Assembly (NCBI RefSeq): GCF_000344685.1
Contig: NW_006920424.1
Location: 119,644-139,885, forward strand
Origin: Gloeophyllum trabeum ATCC 11539
Taxonomy: Eukaryota > Basidiomycota > Agaricomycetes > Gloeophyllales > Gloeophyllaceae
DNA length: 20,242 nucleotides
Direction: 5' to 3'
A program made the position numbers and the translations under genes. The notes under the pieces are model-generated. The model was not told the origin of the DNA and made no database searches. It saw only the letters and a list, made by a program, of their open reading frames with translations. The first letter of the stretch is position 1; the number at the start of each line of letters is the position of its first letter. Below, piece after piece: positions 1 to 10,344 of the stretch.

Positions 1-494
1 CTGAGTCATGGTGGGATTATTGGAGCTTGGAAGTGCTGTCCCTGTCGGAAAGACTGTCGAGCGGGAGGCGGAGAGACTGGGCGGCCGGTTCTCCTTCCCT
101 CGAGACTTGGACTGGAACCTTTCGAGAGCCGCTGCTTGCCTGACAGAGTCGGGGACATTGGGACACGAGGAGAGGTGTCGGACCATTCTATCTATCTTGC
201 CTGGCATATAAAATGAAGCTGTCTTGTCGGCCATGACTGTCCATATATGATAGAGTATCAGCAGAGTTTGTTTTAAAGAGATTACAGAGACATACCGCAT
301 GCCTCGGCATCTTCATAGCTCATCACTACTCCCGCAGATCCCGAGCTTTGACTAGTCACCCTCTGAAACTGTACAATTTCATTTGTACGGTGCTTGAGGC
401 ACGAATTGCACCATGCATCCCAGTGGACGGTGTCATTCTTGTAGTGCTGCGTGCCCTTCCGGAAGTATTCCCACCACTGAGAGACCGTCGGCAT
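1..494 (-). CDS. BED-type zinc-finger protein, probably hAT-family transposase N-terminus (partial, runs off left edge)
   Basis: Two exons are seen on the minus strand: 494-296 and 200-1. They are joined across a 95-bp intron (201-295; GTATGT donor, GCCAG acceptor, phase 1). The joined frame stays open to the window edge, giving about 133 residues. It starts MPTVSQWWEYFRKG and carries a zinc-finger pattern, C29-x2-C32 followed by H75-x3-C79, with aromatic residues at W7/W8 and F11 before it. This W..F...C..C...H...C layout is typical of BED fingers at the N-terminus of fungal hAT transposases. The second half of the finger (motif DRMVRHLSSCPNVP) appears only after splicing, which supports the intron. 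A Ser/Pro-rich stretch follows. The hAT catalytic and dimerisation regions would lie outside the window, so the transposase identity is inference; a BED-domain host protein is the alternative. Confidence 0.72.
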
Positions 495-689
495 AGATCA
501 CTGATGATGGATAACGAGATGGGTTTCGCAGGGGAAGGTAACGCGCCGTAATCAACGTAACATTCAACTTCAACGAGACGCGCTTGCCCGGTCTCAGCTT
601 CCGGGCGCGCAATGCACGTGACTATCTATGATATCATTACGGCCTCATATGGCAGGTACAAGTCATGTGCGGGTCACGCATTAACTCCT

Positions 690-766
690 TAACTTTCGTC
701 AAACCTGGGTTTAACGTGGGAAACTGGTCAAACCCGGTCCAGGAGGCAAGGGGTTCAGCCTTAACC
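690..766. repeat. Short repeats upstream of the BED-finger gene, possible sub-terminal repeats of a hAT-like element
   Basis: The motif GTCAAACCTGG at 698-708 recurs as GTCAAACCCGG at 727-737, and related TTAACC/GGGTTTAA words lie between and after them. Clusters of short GGGTTT-like words near the ends are common in hAT-type elements. The block lies about 200-270 bp upstream of the BED-finger start, where the 5' end of such an element would be expected. The other end lies outside the window, so no terminal inverted repeat or 8-bp target duplication can be confirmed. Confidence 0.3.
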
Positions 767-3252
767 GGCCCATCACTGCCCTCAATGATAGTATGGTTGA
801 CACTGCAACTTCAAATTGGATCAACAGCCAGTCTACCGGCCCGAGAGTTTGTAGGCGACATGGAGACTATATAGCGGTCGGTGTGAGCTAGATATGGTAT
901 TCTGTTCGGGTCTGGCTTGAGGTTAGGGTTCCCTTGCTCCTCTTCCAGTTCTTCCACCTTCGGCTCCAACTCACGAGCGTGGTAAGCTCGCGTATGTCGG
1001 GAGGAATGACGGAAATCGCTCCCGGAGGACCGTATGAGCACTTTGATTAATATATTCAGTATGTTCTCTGATTCTGGGGATATGCGGAGAGGATTATAAC
1101 ATCCGCGTGTATATTACCAGTTTGCATTGACAGGCACACGAGGAGAACCCTTGCGATCGCACGGCCATTTGAATTTCTTGGCTTGGCTTTGTTTTGTCTC
1201 GCTTTCGTTTCTATAATGCGTTGAACGTAAGTGAACACGCGCACTGCAGAACTCATGGGCCCTGTCGACTGTGACCCGCAGTGACCGCACTCGTATCTAT
1301 GACTTACGACAGTTATAGATACATCATGGAGCTAAACAGAACGCGTCTGCTGGTGTTCCGCTGTGTCTCTACTGCGGAAGTCTTTCTGGACTTTCCTTCC
1401 GAAGTATATCGAGGGCATGGGATGTGCAAAGCTCACCGAACCACGATTCTCTCGTGTTCGTAATTTTCTTTCTCAGCCAAGTCCATCGATCGGGGCTTTA
1501 GCTTTTAGATACATATTTTCTCAGGAGACATCTGTTTTCATAGTTGTCTTATGGAAACACGTCTGTTAACCTCAAGGTCGCAGAACAGACACCTCCGATT
1601 CGTTGGTACGTCGCCCGAGGGGCCTCATATTCCCTTCTTGCCTCGGAATTGACCGTATTAAGTCTCCAGCAGATAAAGGTACCCCCCGGATAATGTCGGA
1701 AGACACCGACGCTTGCAATGGTAATTGACATATCGTGAGGCAACAGGGCGCTTGTCGGTGAAATTGTGGATTATTTGATAATATTTCCTCGTTACAGGCG
1801 TTCCCTGGCAGCTCAAGATATATTCGAATATGCGCTACCCGCAACGTGGTAATATATCCGTGATAAATCCACAGGCTATCCTGCAGTACGAGGAGCCACG
1901 GACTCTCTTGTATCAGTGCTGGCATCGCGCTGTCCAGTCAAAATATCGTCTCATTCCTCGGACAGATTTATTCCAGAATCACTGCGCGACCGGTTTCTTT
2001 ACTGACGAACAGTCCGCTCATTCTGCCGGCTTTGCTGTGTAATGTCTGTCATTCAAATACACCTCCGGAGCGAGTGCCATCGGGATCTATCTCACTAACC
2101 GTTGGTCCGACATAGGTTACCTCCCGGCATCGACTCCGCAAGCCGGATACCAATATCCACACTGGCAGCACCCACCTGATTATATCTTCACTCGTACTGT
2201 CGCTACAGCTGATTCTAGTGGAAGGAAATTCTGATGATGATCTGTGGAGGAGCGTCTTTCACACCCAAGTGACGTGCACCGGATGCTTTAGCCGTTATTG
2301 TGGATGCCGGTAAGACCGAATGCCCTCTTGTTGATTACCGGCTACTCGCTTCGGTAGGCTCATGAGAATCAGCTAGTAGCTTTTTAGAGAAAGTCTCCCC
2401 CGCCGCTCCATGTCATCTGGCGCCCTTGTCTGACAAGTATATTAAGAATCCTCGGAACCGCTCGACCTCTCTTCTTCTTCTCCTGCCTATCTCCACGTGT
2501 ATTCAAAATGTGCCCAGCCTTCTACTGGCCAAGTGAACGCGGCTGACCACGTCAGGGCAGGGACTATCACTGGACTAGACGGATAGGTCGCTCCCTTTGT
2601 ACAGTATGTGTCTCCAGTCGGTTCAGCTGCATCTATTGCCAGGTCCCCCCTACTGTTGTTTCGGGAGAAGTTCCACGGTCTTGAAATTCAAGTAATATTC
2701 TTACCGATTCTCCATCGTGTAGGTGGTTGTTCTCGGCTGCTTTGGTTTTCTGCCTCTTTCCGAATCGCGACATATTAGAACGAACTGAATAATGGACAGG
2801 AATACGTGGCGCAAAAAAGATATCTGAAGTCTCCCGTAGTCTAGTCGACCGGTGTTTGTTTACCATGCATACCAATTGGCTGCACACGGCATGACCTGAC
2901 CACATTGCATCGCGAGCATTACTCACTACTCGCTGATCGAACGCTCACAACTCTTGCTGCCAGAATCTTCACGTCAACGCCTGTCACTGCTTTGTCAAAC
3001 AGACTTGCAGAGCTAAGTCGGCTATCAGTTCCCATGTCACCGAGACCACAGGATCTACGCAGCAACACCCTGAGGACCACGTCAACTGAATTGGATCGGT
3101 GGTACTGTGGTACCATTGGTAATCATTTGCCGAGGCTGTAGGCGACATGACATCAAGAACGCAAGTCTAACCTTCTTCCCTCAATATACTGCACCCATCC
3201 ATCGCGGGAATGTCTACCATGAACCAAGCCTGGAGCGCCACAAGCTTTTATG
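767..3252. other. Gene-free stretch
   Basis: About 2.5 kb with no recognisable protein or RNA gene. Both strands carry only short frames (up to about 117 codons at 1572-1925, minus) without family motifs, signal peptides or convincing exon chains. A promoter-like stretch at 2438-2510 is listed separately. Confidence 0.6.
2438..2546 (+). promoter_or_regulatory. Promoter-like stretch with a short ORF
   Basis: A TATATTAA box at 2438-2445 is followed by a strongly CT-rich run at 2463-2493 and then CAAAATG with the ATG at 2508. This is the arrangement of many basidiomycete core promoters. The ORF ends after 12 codons at 2546. A GTGAAC donor-like site inside it could allow splicing, but no convincing second exon was found. 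It may be a decayed gene start or chance. Confidence 0.22.
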
Positions 3253-4016
3253 CTAGACTAAACCTGGGATAAGCGTATAGGGTACCCGCGCAGCATAATC
3301 TTCCCAGATCTTTCCGAACTTAACTTTCAGTTCCCCATCTTCCACTTCCAACCTCTGTCTCAGACAATTCCCCGACCAGGCGCATAGCGCAAGCCACATG
3401 ATCAACGTTACGGCACCTCCCCTCTCCATGACTCCGCACTGTCGCAACCAGGAGTTCTTTGAGCACATCACCGTAGTTGCACCGGCGAGCACGAGAAAAA
3501 TGCCGGTGTAGCTCGGATGGCGGACATATGCATATGGCCCCTCTGTGACGAGGCGATGGGAAGGGTCGATGCTGACTTCAAAAGTGAATAGACGACCCAA
3601 TGTTCGGTAACACCATTTGCGGAGGACGCATCCCAAAACCATGAGGGTGACCCCCGACAGGAATATTGGATCGACCTCCATCAGCGCTACGGGTAATGGT
3701 CGGAAGCAAGTGTATCTCTGTAACTGTGTCGGAGCGAAGGCTACACCATATGTCGCTGCAGCATCAAATAGAGCTGCGAGCGCAGCGCCAGCCTTCGCGA
3801 GGCACGTCCGAAAGTAAGCCCGCTTGTCATCTCTCACATATAAACACTAGCACGAACCTGGCAGCTGAAGGTGACCCAACGAACCTTCTTCTCGAAAATA
3901 TTCCTCTTCTTGAGCTGCTGCTCAGACGGGGGTGGAGGATTGGGTGCTCGGAAACATATATGAGCAGATCCTGCACAAACAAGGAGGAGAGCGATCCTGA
4001 GCGACGGAGAGTGCAT
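3253..4016 (-). CDS. Isoprenylcysteine carboxyl methyltransferase (ICMT/Ste14 family)
   Basis: Exons 4016-3858 and 3792-3253 are joined over a 65-bp phase-0 intron (3793-3857; donor GTTCGT, branch-like CTTAC, acceptor CGAAG), giving 232 residues, a normal length for the family. The N-terminus is a hydrophobic helix followed by APNPPPPSE, as in fungal relatives. Further hydrophobic segments follow, then the SAM-binding signature GPYAYVRHPSYTG (residues 138-150) and the C-terminal FGKIWEDYAARVPYTLIPG block (about 213-231). The family sits in the ER membrane and methylates the prenylated cysteine of CaaX proteins such as Ras and mating pheromones. The start at 4016 is preferred: an upstream in-frame ATG at 4049 lies only about 11 bp from the TATA box and so probably precedes the transcription start. 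Agaricomycetes often carry several ICMT-like paralogues, so this may not be the main Ste14 orthologue. No neighbour shares its pathway. Confidence 0.88.
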
Positions 4017-4057
4017 CTTGCACCTAGCCTCTAATAAAGCTAGGAGCATGTTACCAG

Positions 4058-4065
4058 CCTTTATA
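4058..4065 (-). promoter_or_regulatory. TATA box of the ICMT-family gene
   Basis: TATAAAGG on the minus strand, about 44 bp upstream of the chosen ATG at 4016. The spacing suits a transcription start just upstream of that ATG and argues against the ATG at 4049. Confidence 0.55.
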
Positions 4066-6769
4066 AGGTCGACGCTGTGCCGAATACCTCATGACGATAA
4101 AAATACGCTACACGGGGTTGTAGGTCCTGATGGATCATTTTCAGGCCAAGGCAATCAACGAAGGACACAGGCCCCGTCGTAGGTAAATGAGAGGTAGGAC
4201 CCCACGTTTAACTTGGGACTTCCCTGGCGGATACCCAAGGAAGAGATCACAATGGGCCTCTTACCTAAATAACTTCAGCGAAGGGGCTGTACTGCATCGC
4301 AACCCTTTCCCTACTTCCGCCGCGCAGCCGGAGCATCTGCATGATCATAGAACCAGGTCGCCGACCTTCCGAGACGAGGACTTTCCCGTGCAAAGACACC
4401 CACAACTCTACACTCTAACATTAGTTGGTCTCCCGGCTATTTGCTTGAGCCGAGATATGCAGAGGCGCGAGAACAGTCTAATCTTGTCTGTTCGCCGGTA
4501 ATTGATGTCATGTCTTCTGTCTGGATTAGACGATTCTGAAGACCGGACATTCTGCCGAGTCAGTTGCGCCCTCGGAGACTTAACACCCTGCCCGTACGAC
4601 GTAAGTGCCTTGATAATGTCGATGCGGACGGTGCTGCACCGCACGGAACCGACAACCTCCTCTAGAACGCTCCCATGCTGTCCAGGATACCACGCCAAAT
4701 GGGTGCCTATGACAATCAAACCTCAGAGATTCCCATGGCACGCTCGTGCGGCGGTTGCGCATAAATGGCCGGCATCTTCTGAGCTGAGAGTAGATCTATC
4801 CAGATATGATAACGATAATCTTCGGAACTGGGGCTATAAAACAGCGAATGCCGGAAGCAAATATTAATCTGAGATTACAATCGCCTTCGGCCTTCCTACG
4901 TTTCTCACTTTCGCGCATCCTACGAACAACTCAAGACTCGTGTAAGTCAGCAGCAGCAATTTGAAACGGCTTCAGCGGCATGCCAGTTCATCTGTAAAGG
5001 CTTCTCACTTCAACAGGGTGTCGGTCACTTTAAAGCCAGAAGTGTTTCAAGGATAATGCCGGACGCTCACTGGTTTCCACTTGGCCACCATATGCCCGAG
5101 TAGTATCGAATGTCATCATTTGTCACAAAGGGCCCATATTATGACGGAATCTATCGCAGCACGCCGCTCGAAGGGTAAGGTCAAAGTCGAGCGTGGGTAC
5201 GAGGGTAAAATATGGATGACTTTACCAGTTTCCCGACACTTCCCCTGATGTGAACGTCATACTTTACCATCGATGCTGAGGAGTCGATTTTGAGAAGGGA
5301 GATGCCCCATCAACCTGATGCAGCGGCGTTATCTCCATACCTTCCAACGGCATGCCGCCAATCTTGACAAACCTACATAGGCCAGCCTTTCCGCCCGCCA
5401 CGTGGCACATCATAATATTATTTGAGTATATGTGGTTGCAGCGGTCGAGAAGGATGTATGCCCTACACCTCGGTCGATTGAGTTGAGTAGAAAGCACGTA
5501 ATCCCTCAATACGCGGTATGTGACCATAACCTTCGAAATTATCGAGGAGTCTGCGCACGTGTCTGACTCGGGTGTCCTCATGAGCTCCTCATATATCCAG
5601 AGCTATCACCTTCCGCGAGAGTCTTTGCTTCCTCAATTCCATGGACCCCATTCCAGGTACCAGCAGACTAAATTCGCAACCACGTATATGCCCGTGGCGG
5701 AACGGACCCTACTGAATGTATGAGATCCCGAGGTCCCAAGAAGACTTGCGCGCGTGAAAGACGAGCCAGACCTATGGCCGTCCGTGCAAAACACTTGACA
5801 CGACGGACCGGGCTTAACTTGTAACAGCGTTTACGCCAATATAACTGTCGTACCTTTTGATGGGCATGGCACCCTTCCGTTGCACAAGATGCATGGAACG
5901 GCCTTCAAGTCTAAAGCTCGGGATGGGCGGGGGTTAGGGAAATGAAAGCCGACCCCGAGTTGCGATTCATTAGGAGCACCGGCCATCTAGGGAAGAAACC
6001 GAGTCTACAAACGGTGACATCCGAGTTATTGAGCTAGCGGCTGCCACATGACGCTCATATATACCAGATAGGAGATCATCATAGCAGAAGACCTTCTGCC
6101 TACTAGCCACTTCAGGCGCACCAGATGAGAACATCCATGGCAAGCTACGCAGGGGGGAAGCCCGGCGAAATAGTGGACATAGAAGAGTGCAATGAGGAGT
6201 CCTGTGAAAGCGTGCCCTTCCGAGCATGAGAGTGTTAACGTTCGCTGTGACAGAAGACCTCGATGTAATCAGCCCAACTTACAGGACCAGGGAAGGCATC
6301 TGTGAGCCCGAGTAGGACGACTCAGTTTCTTCTTGGGAATCACACGCCAAAGCACTGGAGCGAAACATATCGGACATCGACCATTAAGATTTCTGGTAAG
6401 CCATGGTACCTCTCGCTATCATTGCGGTGTTGCTGTAGCTGCGAGCTAAGTTGTACTAAGTAACATACGGACGACGACTATATGGTGTGATGACCTCAGA
6501 TAATGCAGTTGGCTCCCGCGTATATGTCGGATATTTTAACAGGAGACCACACACCGCTTACCTCTTAACGGATATTTCGATGACTGGTTTTCATTCCATA
6601 GCTTCGATCCATCATTACCGAGGCCCGGGCAAGGCATGGCATGTTCGGGCATCCTATAATCGACACCGATGGCAGCGAAGCGAGAATTTTCTCTCGCCCG
6701 CATGAAGGTCTTTAGGCTCCGCGAAAGCGGCGAATATCTTCTAGACGAGAGCCTTCGCAAGTAAATACA
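4066..6769. other. Gene-free stretch left of the transposon
   Basis: About 2.7 kb without a recognisable gene. Short frames exist on both strands (for example 4502-4867 plus and 5264-5581 minus) but none shows a family motif or a consistent exon chain. A promoter-plus-intron-like arrangement at 4835-5016 is listed separately. Confidence 0.55.
4835..5016 (+). promoter_or_regulatory. Promoter-like stretch followed by a well-formed intron
   Basis: TATAAAA at 4835-4841 is followed by a CT-rich tract (about 4879-4920). Then comes an intron-like segment at 4942-5016: GTAAGT donor, CTCAC branch-like word, CAACAG acceptor, 75 bp, the size of introns in the real genes here. No substantial reading frame continues downstream; the first ATG after the acceptor opens only about 15 codons. 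It could be the start of a non-coding transcript or of a decayed gene. It is unproven without RNA data. Confidence 0.25.
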
Positions 6770-6778
6770 GCACCACAT
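6770..6778. repeat. Target-site duplication, left copy (9 bp)
   Basis: GCACCACAT directly abuts the left terminal inverted repeat and is repeated exactly at 7806-7814. The match is exactly nine bases, because the neighbouring positions differ. Confidence 0.85.
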
Positions 6779-7094
6779 CAGGCTCCTAGAACCATCCGTC
6801 TCGCGTCCTCGATCCTCTCTGCTAGGGCGTGTGTGAAGATGTTATCTAATATGGCTTATATAATGCACTTTATTTATAGCTGTGTTTCCTGATTAAGCCG
6901 AACGGTGAGGATGAGGACGCTATGAGACGGCTGGCCCAACTCGTCGTCCGAGGTTTCACCGGAATTATGTAAGGTAGCTAAGCGACTAACGACGCGTCGG
7001 TTTACCGTTGGTTTATTGACGTTCGTCGACTGCCCGATTCGGATTGAGGCTTGCTCTTCGAGCATGTCCTCTGCTCGTCTGCACATTGACGGCG
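6779..7094 (+). repeat. Left terminal inverted repeat (316 bp)
   Basis: Exact reverse complement of 7490-7805. Identity stops sharply on the outside at 6778/7806, where the target duplication begins, and on the inside at 7095/7489. Confidence 0.95.
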
Positions 7095-7489
7095 GTGGGA
7101 CAGGGATAAAATCTGACGGTAATATAGCAAGCCATTTCTTAGATAGTGAGATAGTGAAACAATAATACACGAGTGTCTAGGGGTCTGTTGCTATATTTTC
7201 GATGAATAGATTAATTTACATACAATGCAAAGTCCAAGCACCAAGTTCTTCATTGCAGAGTAGCCTGAGACCTTTTAATATTGTGTGTGTAGTTAGTCTC
7301 CTTTGGCTTTGGTATGCAAAGAGAAAGAGAGAGACCAGAGCAGCTTGCCCTATCTAGACTGTTGTGGTAAATAGTCATTCATTGTTTTATTTGTTGAATT
7401 GGGATGTTCCCAGTGCAGTTGGTGAACGTGCATGTCATCAATAATACAGATATAGCACTACTCTGATATAAACATCTTTAAGTCCACGA

Positions 7490-7805
7490 CGCCGTCAATG
7501 TGCAGACGAGCAGAGGACATGCTCGAAGAGCAAGCCTCAATCCGAATCGGGCAGTCGACGAACGTCAATAAACCAACGGTAAACCGACGCGTCGTTAGTC
7601 GCTTAGCTACCTTACATAATTCCGGTGAAACCTCGGACGACGAGTTGGGCCAGCCGTCTCATAGCGTCCTCATCCTCACCGTTCGGCTTAATCAGGAAAC
7701 ACAGCTATAAATAAAGTGCATTATATAAGCCATATTAGATAACATCTTCACACACGCCCTAGCAGAGAGGATCGAGGACGCGAGACGGATGGTTCTAGGA
7801 GCCTG
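7490..7805 (-). repeat. Right terminal inverted repeat (316 bp)
   Basis: Exact reverse complement of 6779-7094. A transcript crossing both arms could fold into a 316-bp perfect duplex with a 395-base loop. Confidence 0.95.
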
Positions 7806-7814
7806 GCACCACAT
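7806..7814. repeat. Target-site duplication, right copy (9 bp)
   Basis: GCACCACAT, identical to 6770-6778. Removing the element and one copy restores a continuous pre-insertion site. Confidence 0.85.
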
Positions 7815-10243
7815 ATGCCTAGAGCATCAACATATTGTAGGGGCGCTTTGAAGCGCGTGCGTGACAATGGTGACATGTCCTGTCATGTTGCGGGTCTGTG
7901 TTAGTTTTGTACATTCGAGCTGTTGAATATCACAGGCACGTCCAATCTTCCACAGTAGTTTGCTTGACGGGGATGAATCCTGCCTTTGCCCTAAGGATTT
8001 GGCTCTTCATGCCCTGAAAAAGGTAGTCATGCTATAAAACGAGGTGGTGTCACCAGCTGTCACCAGCGCTACGGAGCGAACGACTGCAGCGAGACAACTG
8101 TGAGTCAAGGCCAGTGGAAATTGACAATGTCGGAACTTTCCGTCATCCATTATAATTGTGAAAAGACATCGACACAAATATCTGCGGGTGTCCTTGCCAC
8201 TGTCCCTTGTGCACCACATCAATATATTGCCACTATATTGGGGTTCAATAGCAAGTACAAATCAAAGCGCTGGGAGGCGTTTGAAAAAAGCATCCTTAAT
8301 TATAATGCACTTTTATTGAAATTATTTTAGGATTATAATTCATTATAAGCAAAAATCGTATTATCATTAGAGCGAAGGATTATTATCGGATTATATCCAA
8401 TTATATGCAATGACGGAAATCTCCGACAAATATTTTCGTATTTTTAGATACTTTAAATATATTTGCATATGTTTACCTGTATATTTTGGAGGCCACAGAC
8501 ACTTGCATGACACTCCCTCGACCTACTCTACCTGCATCAGGTGTGCGTCATACGGGGACGCGATGCTGTCGAGTCACTCGAGTGCGTCGCGTGAGCGCAT
8601 GCCTTGGCAGCCACCAGTCACATATAAGGTCGTTATTTTTACTTTGCTCTGCATCATGGCACAGCCTCGCCAGTGCTCACTCACTCGCGTTCTTAACAAC
8701 TAATAACTTCGGTCAAGAGACTCTACGGACTGCTAGTAGAAGGCAAGTCGAATCAGCCGGTACGAATCTGCAAACTCAAAGTCTCAGCATCCTTTCATAA
8801 TAGCACGTAAGACATCGTCAGTTGTGTCCTATAACTATTATTGAGGTCACAGTCTAAGATACTCCAACCTTTTAAACACGATATAGTCTCACATCTGGAA
8901 CATCTAGGGCAAACTCGTTTGAGCACTATGTTGTTCGTTACCGGCACTTGGGTAAGGCCCTTTGTTATTTTTATTTAGTTGATCAAAAACTACTCGCAGC
9001 CAACATCCCTCAGCCTCTCACACTTCCTCCTGAGCGTTACTCCTTTTACTCGTTCATGTGCTGACTTCAGTGACCCACATTGCTTATCCCTTCCTGAAAT
9101 CATACGTCTTGTTATCCGTCCGGATCTAATTATTCTTAACGCTTGATACAGGTGTCCAGTTCGCTCATAACATAGGCCGTGACTGCCTGACTTGTGAGCT
9201 ACTTTCGTGTGTCCAGCTGAGACATGAGACGTGATGAGGTTCATAGCTTTACGGTATGTTCTCAGGCCATCGATACTTGTTGATGCTGTATCTAGTCGCC
9301 GCTACTTTATAATCTCAGGCGCGCGAAAGCACGAAGCGGGTGTCAGCTTAAGCTCGCTGGTCAAGGTTTACCTAGAGCTTCGTACTGTGCGTGCAATTGA
9401 TACACAACCGGCGGCTGATAATGATATATCGGTGCGGAATAGAACAACAGGATGGTCAGGTGGACTGTGTCGTCTCACCATGCAGCATGGAACCGCCGGC
9501 TAGCTAAAAAGCGGTTGGTGTCCCTACCACAGGCGCCGGACAGGTGTGGGTGTGCCTACGGTGACGGTGAATTAATCCATCGTACAGATAGCCGTCTCCT
9601 GGACCTTGCGGAGAGTAGAACTCTAGACCCTTCATCTGTATTCCCTGAACGTCCGTCTCAGTTCCTATGCCTGAAGTAGGAACTGCACCACTATAGGTTT
9701 CGCACCGAGACATGTTGCATTCACCGAGTCAGGGACTGCGGCAACCGCTGCCAGGCTTCAACGTCAAGACTCATAGAAGGTTCTTTGATCAGGTCTCCAA
9801 AGCATGCGATATAATCTGCGCCGTTGCAAGGGGCACTTTCCTCCGAAACTCCGAGGTTAACTCTAAAGTGATCTGTTCAGCCGCCTTGTGCGTCCCTCCA
9901 CGGTTGCACTCGATGTTCTGGCTCCCGCACGAATATAGCGCCAGTATTCTACGTCGGAGCCAGCGGTGAAGGAGCTTCTCTTCGGGCTTACTCTGTATCA
10001 GTGCCTATCGATTATGGAGCCTGTCTGGTTGGTTTTCCGACGTTTTGCCTTTCCCATCCTTATTATGCTCCGTGATATCCCGTCAATAGATATAAGCCTT
10101 CACTCAATCACGGTGTTGAGTCGATTACCAGAAGTAAAGTTTAGACGCTCATCTCATCTCAGGATTGAGGTCCAATCCTGTACGTAAGTGCGAGGCGCTA
10201 CTAAACGATTTCAGTTGGCCGCTGCTTTCGCTGCTGGCGACGT
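7815..10243. other. Gene-free stretch between the transposon and calcineurin
   Basis: About 2.4 kb with no supported gene. Short frames on both strands (8486-8800 plus, 8990-9244 minus, 9712-9969 plus) lack motifs. A plus-strand segment at about 9942-10145 encodes a hydrophobic run (KELLFGLTLYQ and LILIMLRD-like words) faintly like fungal multi-pass membrane proteins. It has no start, no exon chain and an upstream stop, so it is not called. Confidence 0.5.
8284..8420. repeat. AT-rich patch with repeated GGATTAT/ATTATA words
   Basis: A sharp AT-rich block in otherwise balanced sequence. GGATTATAA (about 8330), GGATTATTA (about 8379) and GGATTATAT (about 8392) recur, and TTATAATG near 8302 has its complement CATTATAA near 8340, making a possible weak hairpin. 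No coding content. Its role is unknown; an old transposon end or a replication-origin-like AT tract are possibilities. Confidence 0.35.
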
Positions 10244-10344
10244 GTGCTGTCCAACTCCTGTTGTCACATTATTGATATATTCCTGATACGTAGTCTGCAA
10301 ACCATCCCAAGCCGTAGATGTCCACTGAACGATAGAGTCTCAGT

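Larger units (their letters stand above)
6779..7805. mobile_element. Non-autonomous Mutator-like DNA transposon (MULE) with long perfect inverted repeats
   Basis: The element is 1,027 bp. Its first 316 bp (6779-7094) are the exact reverse complement of its last 316 bp (7490-7805), checked base by base with no mismatch. It is flanked by a 9-bp direct repeat, GCACCACAT. The outer ends read CAGGCTCCTAGAACC. Terminal repeats of hundreds of bases with a 9-bp duplication are the known pattern of the Mutator superfamily (fungal example: Hop of Fusarium oxysporum). hAT and P elements make 8-bp duplications, and CACTA elements 2-3 bp ones. The 395-bp centre (7095-7489) is AT-rich and shows no transposase, so a full-length relative elsewhere must have moved it. 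Perfect arms suggest recent insertion, or gene conversion between arms. Frames inside the arms (7498-7710 plus and its mirror on the minus strand) are the same sequence read twice and are not supported as genes. Confidence 0.85.

Noticed and set aside
1572..1925. Open frame of 117 codons on the minus strand
   Set aside because: No recognised domain or promoter; its length is within chance expectation for this composition.
4017..4049. Upstream in-frame ATG extending the ICMT protein by 11 residues
   Set aside because: It lies about 11 bp from the TATA box, so it is probably not in the mRNA; the ATG at 4016 gives the usual family N-terminus.
4502..4867. Open frame of 121 codons on the plus strand
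   Set aside because: No domain or plausible start context, and composition unlike the verified genes.
6779..7805. Alternative reading as a CRISPR or bacterial-type insertion sequence
   Set aside because: There are no short spaced repeats and no transposase, and the context is clearly a fungal nuclear genome; the long inverted repeats and 9-bp duplication fit a MULE.
9942..10145. Hydrophobic plus-strand segment resembling a fungal multi-pass membrane protein fragment
   Set aside because: A stop lies just upstream, there is no ATG, no exon chain could be built on either side, and the resemblance rests on a few words only.
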